From JAFAGX01 sp035623335 (GTDB lineage Bacteria; Acidobacteriota; Terriglobia; Terriglobales; Acidobacteriaceae), in NCBI GenBank assembly GCA_035623335.1, contig DASPTQ010000278.1:1-24095 (forward strand): a DNA stretch of 24,095 nucleotides, read 5' to 3'. A program made the position numbers and the translations under genes. The notes under the pieces were generated by a model that was not told the DNA's origin, ran no database searches, and saw nothing but the letters and a program-made list of their open reading frames with translations. Of the stretch, positions 8,660 through 16,765 are shown one piece after another (within the stretch, counting starts at the first letter, position 1; each line of letters starts with the position of its first letter).

Positions 8660-9718
8660 TCACCACAAGCTGCGGGTGGATTCTCGTACTGCCAGTTCGG
8701 GCGCCATTTTCCGGTGCACCGCCGCGACCTCGCGTTTTTCGAGCACCGCCTTAATGCCATCCAAAGCGATGCTGACCGCCATGGCTCCCATGGCCTCCAT
8801 GGGTTGGCGCACGGTGGTCAGCGGAGGGGTGTAGAGACCGGAGGCGGCCACGTCGTCGAAGCCGATCACCGAGCAATGCTCGGGAACGTGCGCACCCGTT
8901 TTGGCCAGCGCCCGTATGGCTCCAAACGCAGTCATGTCGTCAAACGCCATCAGGGCGGTGAACGGGCGCTTTTGCTTGAGTAACTCCTCGGTCAACTTGT
9001 AGCCGGCTTCAAAGCTGGAAATCGGCTCGCTCGATTCGGGCAGGTCTACGATCAATTGGGGATCGAGCTCCAAGCCGTTCGACTTGGCAAAGCTGCGAAT
9101 GCCCTTCCAGCGCGGCGCACTGTCCCCCAGGGTCTTGGGCCCGCGGATAAAAGCCACCTTGCGGTGTCCCAAGGAATGAAGGTGTTCGAGCGCCGCATAG
9201 GCTCCGAGTTCGTTGTCTACGACAACCGAATTGATCGAGTCGGTGTTGGACTCGCGGCCAATCATCACCGTGGGAATGCTGCTTTTCTCCAGGTCACCCA
9301 GCACGTCGATGTTGACGAAAAGCCAGTTCGCCAGCACGATGAGGGCCTCCACCCTGCGGTCAAGCAGCATTTCGAGATAGCGCTCAAAGCGGCTGCGCTC
9401 ATTGTGCACATCGGTCAGAATAGGCAGATAGGAGGATTGGTACAGCGAATTCTCGATCCCCCGCAGGATCAGCGTGCAGTAGGGATCGGTCATGTCGAAC
9501 ACCATGACTCCGACGGTGTGGCTGCGCCGGCTGCGCAGGGAGCGGGCAAAAAGGTTCGGGCGGTACCCTAGCCTTTTGGCCGTCCGCTCGATCTTTTTCT
9601 TGGTGCTGGCTGGGATGTAGCGAGCCAGCGGGGCGTTGTTGAGAACGATCGAAACCGTGGTCGAGGAAAAGCCGCTTTCCTTGGCCACATCGCGAATCGT
9701 GACGATCGCGCCCTTCAT
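8660..9718 (-). CDS. LacI-family transcriptional regulator
   Basis: A 352-residue cytoplasmic repressor. Residues ~7-28 form the helix-turn-helix (TIRDVAKESGFSSTTVSIVL), followed by a hinge region (SLRSRRSHTVGV). A periplasmic-binding-protein-like sensor domain to ~345 contains VFDMTDPYCTLILRGIE and SVIGFDDVAASGLYTPPLTT. I place the start at ATG 9716-9718. The longer frame back to 9817 adds 33 residues unlike the family and would run through the gene's own promoter. The ribosome site is weak. LacI relatives usually sense a sugar or sugar phosphate. The position, directly upstream of TBDR2 and divergent from a TPR gene, makes the receptors its likely targets. The C-terminal coding end is duplicated as a stub at 4687-4755, so this copy may now also serve TBDR1. 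Confidence 0.9.
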   Translation of the reverse strand: MKGAIVTIRDVAKESGFSSTTVSIVLNNAPLARYIPASTKKKIERTAKRLGYRPNLFARSLRSRRSHTVGVMVFDMTDPYCTLILRGIENSLYQSSYLPILTDVHNERSRFERYLEMLLDRRVEALIVLANWLFVNIDVLGDLEKSSIPTVMIGRESNTDSINSVVVDNELGAYAALEHLHSLGHRKVAFIRGPKTLGDSAPRWKGIRSFAKSNGLELDPQLIVDLPESSEPISSFEAGYKLTEELLKQKRPFTALMAFDDMTAFGAIRALAKTGAHVPEHCSVIGFDDVAASGLYTPPLTTVRQPMEAMGAMAVSIALDGIKAVLEKREVAAVHRKMAPELAVRESTRSLW

Positions 9719-9788
9719 GCTGGCATCGCGCCGCGACCAGCCCGCCCCCCTCGAGGTTCGCTTGCAATCACTTTGACACCTGGCGGAC

Positions 9789-9817
9789 ACTACAGCAGAG
9801 AGCGAAATCAGTGTCAA
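9789..9817 (-). promoter_or_regulatory. Candidate promoter of the lacI-type gene, with GACAC repeats
   Basis: On the minus strand a perfect TTGACA (9812-9817) is followed after 17 bp by TGTAGT (9789-9794, four of six to TATAAT). It lies about 70 bp before ATG 9718. GACAC occurs at 9775-9779 and 9786-9790 (one helical turn apart) and inverted at 9811-9815, giving a TTGACAC / GTGTCAA inverted pair across the divergent region. These repeats could be an operator for autoregulation, but this is speculative. Confidence 0.45.
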
Positions 9818-11043
9818 GTTTAGTGTTCGATAGAGCGAGGCGGATGGGGCTGGTGTTTGCCCTTCTGTGGATCGCCGATTCCGGCTTGCAAGGCTCGGTT
9901 CAGCGGGCCGATGCTACGAAATCGGTTCCCCCTTCCGCCCAGGAGACCGAAATTCGGCAGCTGTTTGAGCAAGGAGAAGCGGCTCTCAAAAAGGGAGATC
10001 TGGCGGTGGCCGAGCAAGATTTTCGTGGCGTGCTCGCGCGCAACCCGCAGATCGCCGGCGCCTACGCCAATTTGGGCGTGGTATATATGCGGCGCAAACA
10101 ATGGCGATCCGCCCTCGAGATGCTCCAGAAAGCCGAGCATCTGGCTCCCGAGATCGCCGGAATCCGCCTGAACATCGGCCTGGTTCATTACCGTCAGAAT
10201 GATTTCCGCAACGCTATCCCCGCCTTTGAATCGGTAGTGCGTGACGTTCCGGACTCCTACCAAGCCCGCTATCTCCTCGGCCTGTGCTACTTCATTATGG
10301 AAGACTACGCTGCCGCCGCACGCACCCTCGAGCCCCTGTGGGCAGCCGCTTCGGGGCAATTGAACTACCTATACGTGCTGGGCGTCGCGGCAGGAAACGC
10401 GGGGCGACCGGATCTCGAGCAGCGCGCCTTAAGCCGGCTGATCGAAATTGGGGGCGACTCCCCCGAGTTTCATCTGCTGATGGGCAAGGCTCATTTGAAT
10501 CGCAACGAATACGATGACGCCATTACGGAACTTACCTTGGCCGCCAAGGCTCAACCCAACTTGCCGTTCGTCCACTTCAATCTGGGGATGGCTTACTTGA
10601 AGAAGCAGGATCTCGACCAAGCCAAGTCCGAGTTCCTCAAAGATGCAGCCGTGGAACCGGACGTGGCCTACAACTACGATCAGCTTGGCCTGATCTATTA
10701 TCTCGAGCAGCAAGACCAGCAGGCAGAGAAGATGTTCCACAAAGCCCTGCAACTTCAACCCAAGCTCAGCAGCTCGCATTACCAGCTGGCGCGAGTCTAC
10801 CAGCACGAACAAAAGTACACGCTGGCTCTGGCCGAGATCGATGCTGCTCTGAAAACAGTACCCGAGAACGAAGCCGTTCACTACCTGCGAGGACAGATCT
10901 TAGAGCAACTGGGACGGACGCAAGAAGCCAGAGCTGAGATGCAAAAATTTACGGAACTCACCAACGCCGCCCGTGAAAAACGGCAGAAGGAACTCGATGT
11001 CGGGCCCATTGCTGAACCCCAGCTTACTCAGGAACCGCAATAG
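9811..11043 (+). CDS. Tetratricopeptide-repeat protein with signal-like N-terminus
   Basis: A 410-residue protein of about ten consecutive 34-residue TPR units (residues ~47-386). The units show the usual pattern, for example GVVYMRRKQWRSALEMLQKA, GLVHYRQNDFRNAI and GMAYLKKQDLDQAKSEF. TPR arrays bind other proteins and have no catalytic role. The N-terminus (RARR followed by MGLVFALLWIA) looks like a signal peptide or anchor, so the protein is probably periplasmic or membrane-tethered. The start is uncertain. GTG 9811 keeps the basic residues before the hydrophobic core. ATG 9844 has AGG close upstream and would leave the lacI -35 element outside the gene. It is divergent from the LacI-type gene with ~92 bp between starts, so it may belong to the same regulon. 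The specific partner is unknown. Confidence 0.85.
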   Translation: MSSLVFDRARRMGLVFALLWIADSGLQGSVQRADATKSVPPSAQETEIRQLFEQGEAALKKGDLAVAEQDFRGVLARNPQIAGAYANLGVVYMRRKQWRSALEMLQKAEHLAPEIAGIRLNIGLVHYRQNDFRNAIPAFESVVRDVPDSYQARYLLGLCYFIMEDYAAAARTLEPLWAAASGQLNYLYVLGVAAGNAGRPDLEQRALSRLIEIGGDSPEFHLLMGKAHLNRNEYDDAITELTLAAKAQPNLPFVHFNLGMAYLKKQDLDQAKSEFLKDAAVEPDVAYNYDQLGLIYYLEQQDQQAEKMFHKALQLQPKLSSSHYQLARVYQHEQKYTLALAEIDAALKTVPENEAVHYLRGQILEQLGRTQEARAEMQKFTELTNAAREKRQKELDVGPIAEPQLTQEPQ

Positions 11044-11308
11044 AGGTGGTCCCTGGATCCAGTTCACTGTAAGCTGCGGGCTCGAATATCTGCTGGTTCG
11101 TAGTGGCGGTTGCGGCAAGCCGCAGCCTCGGAAAACAAAACGAACAACCGGTGTCACGGATGGAACGCTGCCTCTCTCCGCCGCCCCATTTTTGTGGAGA
11201 GTCGAATCGATTCATGTCACAATCAGGCAGCCTTGGGGATTTTGACGATCGGATGCCAAATCCTTCACCTACGGTCACTGGTTTGAGGCTGGTCCGCTTT
11301 TCTTCAGT
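11044..11308. other. Intergenic region with hairpins and a duplicated leader segment
   Basis: No gene was recognised. There is a 9-bp hairpin (11108-11127; arms GGTTGCGGC and GCCGCAGCC with one G-T pair) without a T tract. A second possible stem lies in the CTCTCC (around 11171) / GGAGAG (around 11196) pair. From about 11199 the sequence resembles 15372-15424, ahead of a GT87 gene. Confidence 0.5.
11199..11245 (+). repeat. Leader segment shared with 15372-15424
   Basis: GATTCATGTCACAATCA (11209-11225) matches GATTCATGCCACAATCA (15381-15397) at 16 of 17 positions. Weaker similarity runs on both sides for about 50 bp, with a 2-bp gap. Both copies lie upstream of membrane-protein genes in the same orientation (65 bp and 24 bp before the annotated starts). 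The segment could be a shared promoter/operator or the trace of a segmental duplication. Confidence 0.5.
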
Positions 11309-13711
11309 ATGACACTCATCCTTACTCAACTAGCTTTTGGCATGCGCGGATCACTCGGTGCTGGCTTGTGGTCAATATCTGGTTTTCGAGAGGCGGAATA
11401 CTACGGTCGCGGCCTGCTCACCGCCCTCGTCGTCGGGGGAGGAACCGGTGTCCCAGGGCTGCATGCTCGGATCTTCGCCTACCTCCTAGCCGACGTTTTA
11501 TTGCTGGCCATCGCTCTGTTTCTTATCCGGAGCAGACGGCGCGGAAGACCGTTTTTTACTCCCAGCGAGGTTGAGCACCGCAGTCTGACTCGGCTCCTGC
11601 TGGCCAGCTTCTTGACATTGTTCGCGGAGTTGGCCTTCATCCGCTGGATCTCCGTCGAGGTCCGAGTCTTTGCCTACTTCAAGAATCTTGCGCTCTTGCT
11701 GTGCTTTGTAGGCTTTGGACTGGGCTGTGCTTTGGCGAATCGGGCGCGGCGCTGGCCCTTGGCGTTGCAAGCTTTTTTCGCGCTCCTGCTGATGGTTCGG
11801 ATCCCGCTGCCGCGGGGATGGGCGCTCGAAAAGCTTTCGCAGGATCTCGGCGCCGCACCCGACGTCGAAATCTGGCAGGCGGGCAATGTGTGGAGCTGGG
11901 GTCGGTTTCTTAACGCGGCCATGCTGGCTGCCATGTTGTTTCTAATGCTGATCTGGATCTTTGTGCCTTTGGGGCAAATCGTCAGCCGACAACTCGATCT
12001 CGCGCCCAAAACCCTATCGGCCTATTCCTGGAATCTGCTCGGGAGCCTGGCCGGCATTCTGGCATTCCTAGGAGTGTGCTGGCTCATGCTGCCGCCTTCG
12101 GTCTGGTTGGGGGTGGTTCTCGTCGGCTTCGCTGTGCTGCAAGACACTCCTCGCGATCGCATTGTCCTGGCCGCCTGTTTGTTGCCGCTGGTCCTGGTGC
12201 TGCACGACCCGGCGAGCCGTGATCACTACAGTTTCTGGACGCCTTACCAGCAAATCAACTTCACGCGATTTCTTACTCCGGAGGGCCATTTTCTGATCGA
12301 CTATGTGGAGGTCAATCACACCGGCTACCAGGCCATCGTGAACCTCTCGCCCGAGTATCTGGCGCAAAACCCGAAGCTGCTGAAGGAAGCACCCGATGAG
12401 AATCCGTACAATTTGGCCTTCCGCTTCGCCGTACCCTATCCGCGCGTGCTGATCGTGGGCGCAGGCACGGGCAACGACACCGCCGCCGCGCTGCGCAATG
12501 GCGCGCGCCTGGTGGACGCCGTCGAGATCGATCCGGCCATCCTTGCGCTGGGGCGGAAAGAGCATCCTGAGCATCCCTATGATTCCCCCCGCGTGGCAGT
12601 TCATTTAACCGATGCGCGCGCCTTCTTGAAGCGCACTCGGGAGCGCTACGATCTGGTGCTTTTTGGTCTCCTCGATTCGCACACCCAATTTTCCGATTAC
12701 TCGAATATGCGTATCGATAACTTTGTCTATACGCAGGAATCGTTTCGCGAAGCCAAAGAACACTTGAATGCCGACGGCGTCTTGTTCATTAAGTTCCAGG
12801 TGAATCATCCCTGGATGAAACGACGGCTGGCGGAGATGCTTCGCCAGACGTTCGGAAAGCCGCCGGTGGTCTTCTTTGCCGATTCCAGTTACTCGACCAA
12901 CGCAACCTGCTTTGTAGTGTCTCCTTCCGGCCGCGTCGAGGAAGCCTTGGCGGCTGATCCCCGCCTGGCAAATCTGGTCGAGAAAAACCGGGTCTCGCTC
13001 GCCGGAACTACGCCACCGGTGACCACCGACGACTGGCCCTACTTGTACCAGGAGGGACGCTGGATCCCGCGAACGTTCTTTGCTCTCGGCGCACTGGTTC
13101 TGCTGCTGGCGATCGCACTTTATTGGCAGATTCCGGATTCTCGCCACCGCCTGCCATCGTTGTTCTTTTTCAGTATGGGCGCTGGCTTTCTGCTGCTCGA
13201 AACTCAGGTCATCAGCCGCCTGGCGCTTTATTTTGGAACGACTTGGCAAGTAAATGGAATCGTGATCGCTGCGCTTTTGAGCGCTATTCTGGCGGCGAAT
13301 TCTGTTATGGAGTACAGCCGGTTTCTCCTGCCCCGATCCTGGATCTTAAGCGGGCTGTTCCTGGGATTGGCTGCGGCTTACTTTCTGCCTGTCGAGCGGG
13401 TGCCGGGTCCTCCCGCTATAGCGGGAATCCTACTGGCCATCATTTTCTCCGTGCCGGTTTTCTTTGCCGCATTGCTGTTCGCATTGGAGTTCCGGGACAC
13501 AAAATCGCCTAGCGCAGCTTTGGGCGCGAATATTTTGGGGGCCGTGGTGGGTGGTTTACTTGAGAACCTCTCCTTGCTGACCGGAATGCGCGCCCTCTTG
13601 CTGGTTACCATCGGTTTCTATGGTCTTGCCTGTATCGGACTGCTGCGGCCGCAGGGCGTCAGATCAGGCGAGGTCCGCGAGCCGGAATGCCCAAGCTCTG
13701 TAGGTCCCTAA
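11309..13711 (+). CDS. Polytopic membrane protein with spermidine-synthase-like (SpeE-fold) domain
   Basis: An 800-residue protein. Several membrane segments (residues ~50-310) lead into a soluble SAM/decarboxy-SAM-type Rossmann domain (~330-590), followed by about five membrane segments (~595-785). The Rossmann core has VLIVGAGTGND (~380), the acidic strand-end motif VEIDPAI (~405) and LTDARAFL (~433), whose Asp corresponds to the ligand-binding or catalytic position of aminopropyltransferases. Such membrane-embedded SpeE homologues are widespread, but most have no proven activity and polyamine synthesis should not be assumed. The N-terminus is uncertain: ATG 11309 and ATG 11342 both lack a ribosome site, and the first ~45 residues look unlike the family. 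The gene is convergent with a GT87 gene, with stop codons 5 bp apart. Confidence 0.8.
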   Translation: MTLILTQLAFGMRGSLGAGLWSISGFREAEYYGRGLLTALVVGGGTGVPGLHARIFAYLLADVLLLAIALFLIRSRRRGRPFFTPSEVEHRSLTRLLLASFLTLFAELAFIRWISVEVRVFAYFKNLALLLCFVGFGLGCALANRARRWPLALQAFFALLLMVRIPLPRGWALEKLSQDLGAAPDVEIWQAGNVWSWGRFLNAAMLAAMLFLMLIWIFVPLGQIVSRQLDLAPKTLSAYSWNLLGSLAGILAFLGVCWLMLPPSVWLGVVLVGFAVLQDTPRDRIVLAACLLPLVLVLHDPASRDHYSFWTPYQQINFTRFLTPEGHFLIDYVEVNHTGYQAIVNLSPEYLAQNPKLLKEAPDENPYNLAFRFAVPYPRVLIVGAGTGNDTAAALRNGARLVDAVEIDPAILALGRKEHPEHPYDSPRVAVHLTDARAFLKRTRERYDLVLFGLLDSHTQFSDYSNMRIDNFVYTQESFREAKEHLNADGVLFIKFQVNHPWMKRRLAEMLRQTFGKPPVVFFADSSYSTNATCFVVSPSGRVEEALAADPRLANLVEKNRVSLAGTTPPVTTDDWPYLYQEGRWIPRTFFALGALVLLLAIALYWQIPDSRHRLPSLFFFSMGAGFLLLETQVISRLALYFGTTWQVNGIVIAALLSAILAANSVMEYSRFLLPRSWILSGLFLGLAAAYFLPVERVPGPPAIAGILLAIIFSVPVFFAALLFALEFRDTKSPSAALGANILGAVVGGLLENLSLLTGMRALLLVTIGFYGLACIGLLRPQGVRSGEVREPECPSSVGP

Positions 13712-13716
13712 GGGGA

Positions 13717-14958
13717 TCACGCGGGCCCCAGTCCCTGCCGTTCTACGGATGTAGCCCGTTGGCTCGAGATTTCCCGGGCCACTGCCCCCAGCCAGACCAC
13801 AAGCAGAACAGCCATCAAGCTGTATCGTTGCTCGTAGAAAGCAAGAAACATATGCAGGGGAGTAAGGAATAGCAAGAGTACCGGCCCCAGCAAGGCCACC
13901 CGCGTCCAGCCGTGAATACCCCTGTCTGCTTCGAGGTGATCCGTCACCAGGGCAATGGGCAGCATGAGCAAGCTCAAGTCATAAGCGAAGGTGTGATAAC
14001 TAACCAGGATCGTGGCAATCACGCACAAGGAAAAACCACAATTGAAAGTTGCGGCCGCGGTGGTGTTCCAGCGAAAGGCCGCGAACAGCACCAGGGCGAC
14101 CGATACCAATGCCAGTAAGACATCGCTGAAGCTCCTCGAGACGAAATGGGTGAAAGGACCCTGGAGCAAGCCCCGCAGGTTCGGCATACCGACTGGAACC
14201 ACAGTTCCAGGACGCTCCATCACTTGTTCCATCCTCCAAACCGAACCGGGATAATGCAAGCTTGCCTCGACTCCCACCATCGCGACCGAAATCAGCCCAA
14301 GAATTGTGGCGACGACGATAAAACCAATAAATGCCTTTCTTCTCCTCTCGAGAAGCAACACGAGCACCAGTGGCAGCACCAGCTGAGGGCGGAACAACCC
14401 GAGCCCCAGGCAGCATCCCGCCGCGAACTCACTCTCGGTTTTCAGGAAAATGAAGACCAATGTGAAGATCAGAAGAAGGAGAAGGGTGTCTTGTCCCTGC
14501 AACAGAGCAAAAAACGTGGGGAAATATCCCAGCGACGCCAACAGCCAGTGGACCACCGATACCTGCCGAAGTATGGAGATATGCGGCCGTAACAGAACGA
14601 ACAGCAGGAGAAGAATGAGGAGACTTGCCAAGTCCCAGAGCAGATAGGCTACAAGATAGGGCAAGAGGGAAAATGGAACGAAGATAAGCACTTCAAAGGG
14701 AGGATGATTGTAGGGCAAGGGCCCCTTGCGGATATTCGCCGCAGGGGTAAACCCCTGCTGGATCCGGTACTGCGTGCGCTCGTCATACAATTGATGTCCC
14801 AGACCCTGGCGGACGATTTTTGCTGCCGAGTAGAAGATGGTGAAATCTTGGTATCCCTGGCGCAACAAGTCCCGCGAGTTCCAAGCGAGCAGCAAGTCGA
14901 GCGCGGCCATCGCGGCCAGCCATAAGAGGAGAGGGGTCTTGAAGTCTTTTTTCTTCAT
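13717..14958 (-). CDS. GT87/DUF2029-family membrane glycosyltransferase (copy a)
   Basis: A 413-residue polytopic inner-membrane protein of the GT-C fold. It has about ten hydrophobic segments, an early acidic loop with GYQDFTIFYSAA (Asp38, the expected catalytic Asp position) and the motif YNHPPFEVLIFVPFSLLPY, followed by LFRPQLVLPL and a late YDLSLLMLP loop. GT87 enzymes, for example mycobacterial PimE, use polyprenyl-phosphate mannose outside the membrane; whether this protein uses mannose is unknown. ATG 14956-14958 is preceded on the minus strand by TTCCTTCCTAGCG-like sequence read in reverse, with AGG-type bases only loosely placed. It is convergent with the SpeE-fold gene and divergent from two further GT87 genes, with a GT87 ghost in the intervening DNA. 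Confidence 0.8.
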   Translation of the reverse strand: MKKKDFKTPLLLWLAAMAALDLLLAWNSRDLLRQGYQDFTIFYSAAKIVRQGLGHQLYDERTQYRIQQGFTPAANIRKGPLPYNHPPFEVLIFVPFSLLPYLVAYLLWDLASLLILLLLFVLLRPHISILRQVSVVHWLLASLGYFPTFFALLQGQDTLLLLLIFTLVFIFLKTESEFAAGCCLGLGLFRPQLVLPLVLVLLLERRRKAFIGFIVVATILGLISVAMVGVEASLHYPGSVWRMEQVMERPGTVVPVGMPNLRGLLQGPFTHFVSRSFSDVLLALVSVALVLFAAFRWNTTAAATFNCGFSLCVIATILVSYHTFAYDLSLLMLPIALVTDHLEADRGIHGWTRVALLGPVLLLFLTPLHMFLAFYEQRYSLMAVLLVVWLGAVAREISSQRATSVERQGLGPA

Positions 14959-14974
14959 CGCTAGGAAGGAACAA

Positions 14975-15180
14975 GAGGGCCGATTCTATATCCATCCCAG
15001 GCGATGATCCAGAGTCTAGGAACATCGAGCCGGGGGAGTGTGGGCTTTTCAGCTTAGTCTGGCTCCGTTGGAAGGGACGCGCAAATGCCACACCCCCGCA
15101 CTCGGTTGCCCCAAAACGGCCAAACCGGTTAAGCCATAATCCCTCAAGCTGCTGCAAGGATTGCGGCCACCGCTTCCTTC
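14975..15180 (+). pseudogene. Ghost of a deleted GT87 gene copy
   Basis: Bases 14975-15012 match 16681-16718 (upstream of GT87 copy c) at 32 of 38 positions. Bases 15119-15180 match 18051-18112 (last codons, stop and downstream DNA of copy c) at 49 of 62 positions. The TAA stop is conserved (15130-15132 versus 18062-18064). The two blocks are in the same order and orientation as in copy c, but only ~106 bp separate them here, against ~1.33 kb there. The parsimonious reading is a tandem GT87 duplicate that lost nearly its entire coding region. Confidence 0.6.
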
Positions 15181-15371
15181 GCGCCCTTCGGGAGCTTCGA
15201 GAAGCCTCAGTCCGGTCCGGCCGTTCGTAAGGTTGCCTGACTAAGACTTGATTGGAGGCCCTGCGTCCGCAACCGCCACGGCAAGACCATAGCGCCGCAG
15301 GCAAATGGAATTTCTCGAGTCTCGTAACCTAGGAGCCGAGGGAGTCAACAAAAGCACTGGCACTGGGTGCG

Positions 15372-15424
15372 AGAGCAATAGATTCATGCCACAATCACGG
15401 CCTTCGGGTTTCTCGATTGGAATG
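15372..15424 (+). repeat. Leader segment shared with 11199-11245
   Basis: This is the second copy of the segment described at 11199-11245, with the core at 15381-15397. It ends 24 bp before the GTG start of GT87 copy b. A common regulatory site for the SpeE-fold gene and this GT87 gene is possible. Confidence 0.5.
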
Positions 15425-15447
15425 TACATCCGTGACATAGAGGCATC

Positions 15448-16638
15448 GTGTTGATCGGCAGTCGAAAGATCGCTTGGATAGCATCGGCGTGCCTAGCACT
15501 CGTCGCCGTCTGGATGGTTGGCGACTGGAATCGGCAGACTAGCGTCACCGACTTCGCCGCCTACTGGACAGCTGGGCGGGAGCTAGGTGCCGGCAGGAAC
15601 CCGTACGCTATCGAGTCCGTACTGGCTCTCGAGCGCCAGCTCGGCTTCGCTGGGCCGAAGCCCCTCGTTATGCGCAACCCCCTTTGGGCGCTGCCCTTTG
15701 TGCTCCCCTTCGGATTGCTTCCCTACGCCACTGCTCAACGGATGTGGCTGTGGATCAGTCTGGCAGCAGTCCTTGTGTCCGTCCGCTTACTGTGGCGACT
15801 CTACGGTGCGCTGGAGCAACGGTACTGGTTGGGGTGGATAGTGTCGGCACTGTTCGTGCCGGTCGCAACGGTTCTTGCGATAGGACAGATCGGCCCGCTG
15901 GTTCTGTTAGGAATCGTTGGATTTCTAGATCGCGAACATCAACGGCGAGACGGATGGGCAGGAGCATATGCGCTGCTGATCGCGTTGAAACCGCATTTGG
16001 CATTTCTGTTTTGGCCGGCACTGCTGTTGTGGGTCGCGCGGTATCGGCGGTGGCGGGCTTTGTTGGGATTTGCCGTAGGCATATGCGTTGCGAGTCTGAT
16101 TCCGCTCTTGTTCGACCACCACATTGTTGCTCACTATTTGGAGTTGTGGGAACGGATGGGCATGGCCCGGGAATTGACTCCGACCCCAAGTGGAACCCTC
16201 CGTCTGCTGTTTGGCGTCGAACACCGCGGGCTGGAGTTCTTGCCCTCCATAGCGGCCACCATTTGGTTCCTGAGGCATTGGCTGCGCGTTCGTGGCAACT
16301 GGCGCTGGCAGGAAGAAATGCCGTGGTTGCTACTGGTATCACTTACCGCCACGCCCTACGTGTGGTTCTTCGACCAGGTCACACTCCTGCCCTGTGTAGT
16401 GCAGGTTGCGGCTGCTGTGATTGCGGCTCCACGGGCGAGTTGGTGGCGGCCGGCTCTCGTTTATTTAGCTACCAACTGTGTGACCCTAGCGCTCATCCTG
16501 GCTCATCGAACGACCTTCTGGTATGCGTGGACGGCTCCGTTCTGGCTTGTGCTCTACGGCTTGTTTTGCCGGAGCGGAATCTTACGGTCCCGGCCTGATG
16601 GTCAGGAGGGGAGAGACGTCGCTCGACCAGCCGGGTAG
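15448..16638 (+). CDS. GT87/DUF2029-family membrane glycosyltransferase (copy b)
   Basis: A 396-residue polytopic membrane protein of GT-C type. The N-terminal segment WIASACLALVAVWMV precedes the acidic loop SVTDFAAYWTAGRELGAGRN (Asp35). Then come MRNPLWALPFVLPFGLLPY, ALKPHLAFLFWPALLLW (the Lys-Pro motif seen in the family) and FFDQVTLLP. The predicted action is transfer of a sugar from a polyprenyl-phosphate donor on the outer face of the inner membrane; donor and acceptor are unknown. The start is GTG 15448 with AGAGG five bases upstream. The C-terminal ~25 residues after the last membrane segment are hydrophilic and Arg-rich. It lies 127 bp upstream of copy c on the same strand, probably in one transcript. 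Confidence 0.8.
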   Translation: MLIGSRKIAWIASACLALVAVWMVGDWNRQTSVTDFAAYWTAGRELGAGRNPYAIESVLALERQLGFAGPKPLVMRNPLWALPFVLPFGLLPYATAQRMWLWISLAAVLVSVRLLWRLYGALEQRYWLGWIVSALFVPVATVLAIGQIGPLVLLGIVGFLDREHQRRDGWAGAYALLIALKPHLAFLFWPALLLWVARYRRWRALLGFAVGICVASLIPLLFDHHIVAHYLELWERMGMARELTPTPSGTLRLLFGVEHRGLEFLPSIAATIWFLRHWLRVRGNWRWQEEMPWLLLVSLTATPYVWFFDQVTLLPCVVQVAAAVIAAPRASWWRPALVYLATNCVTLALILAHRTTFWYAWTAPFWLVLYGLFCRSGILRSRPDGQEGRDVARPAG

Positions 16639-16765
16639 ATGCATCCCGAAGAATGGCCATTGTCTTTTGCTCTCTACCAGGAGGGCCATTTCCATATCCA
16701 TTCCGAGCGATGATCCAGTCTGAATTGGAACCAGAAACCGGGGGGTTTTCGTTTAAAGTTCTGCT
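16639..16765 (+). other. Spacer between GT87 copies b and c, source-type sequence for the ghost
   Basis: This spacer holds 16681-16718, the segment matched by 14975-15012. The similarity continues weakly through a G-rich and then T-rich stretch up to the ATG of copy c. No distinct ribosome site or promoter was recognised. Confidence 0.5.

Larger units (their letters stand above)
14959..15447. other. 489-bp gene-free interval between divergent GT87 genes
   Basis: No intact gene is seen. The interval contains a deleted GT87 copy: an upstream-region homologue at 14975-15012 and a 3'-end homologue at 15119-15180. A leader segment shared with 11199-11245 lies at 15372-15424. Starts and promoters of the flanking divergent genes must lie here, but no strong -35/-10 pair was found. 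Confidence 0.7.

Noticed and set aside
9719..9817. 33-residue N-terminal extension of the LacI-type protein
   Set aside because: It begins with TTG, lies over the promoter and precedes a normal LacI N-terminus at ATG 9718.
15684..16598. 304-codon alternative frame inside GT87 copy b
   Set aside because: The translation is rich in Arg, Ser and Cys with no membrane pattern, while the overlapping frame has the GT87 motifs and helices.
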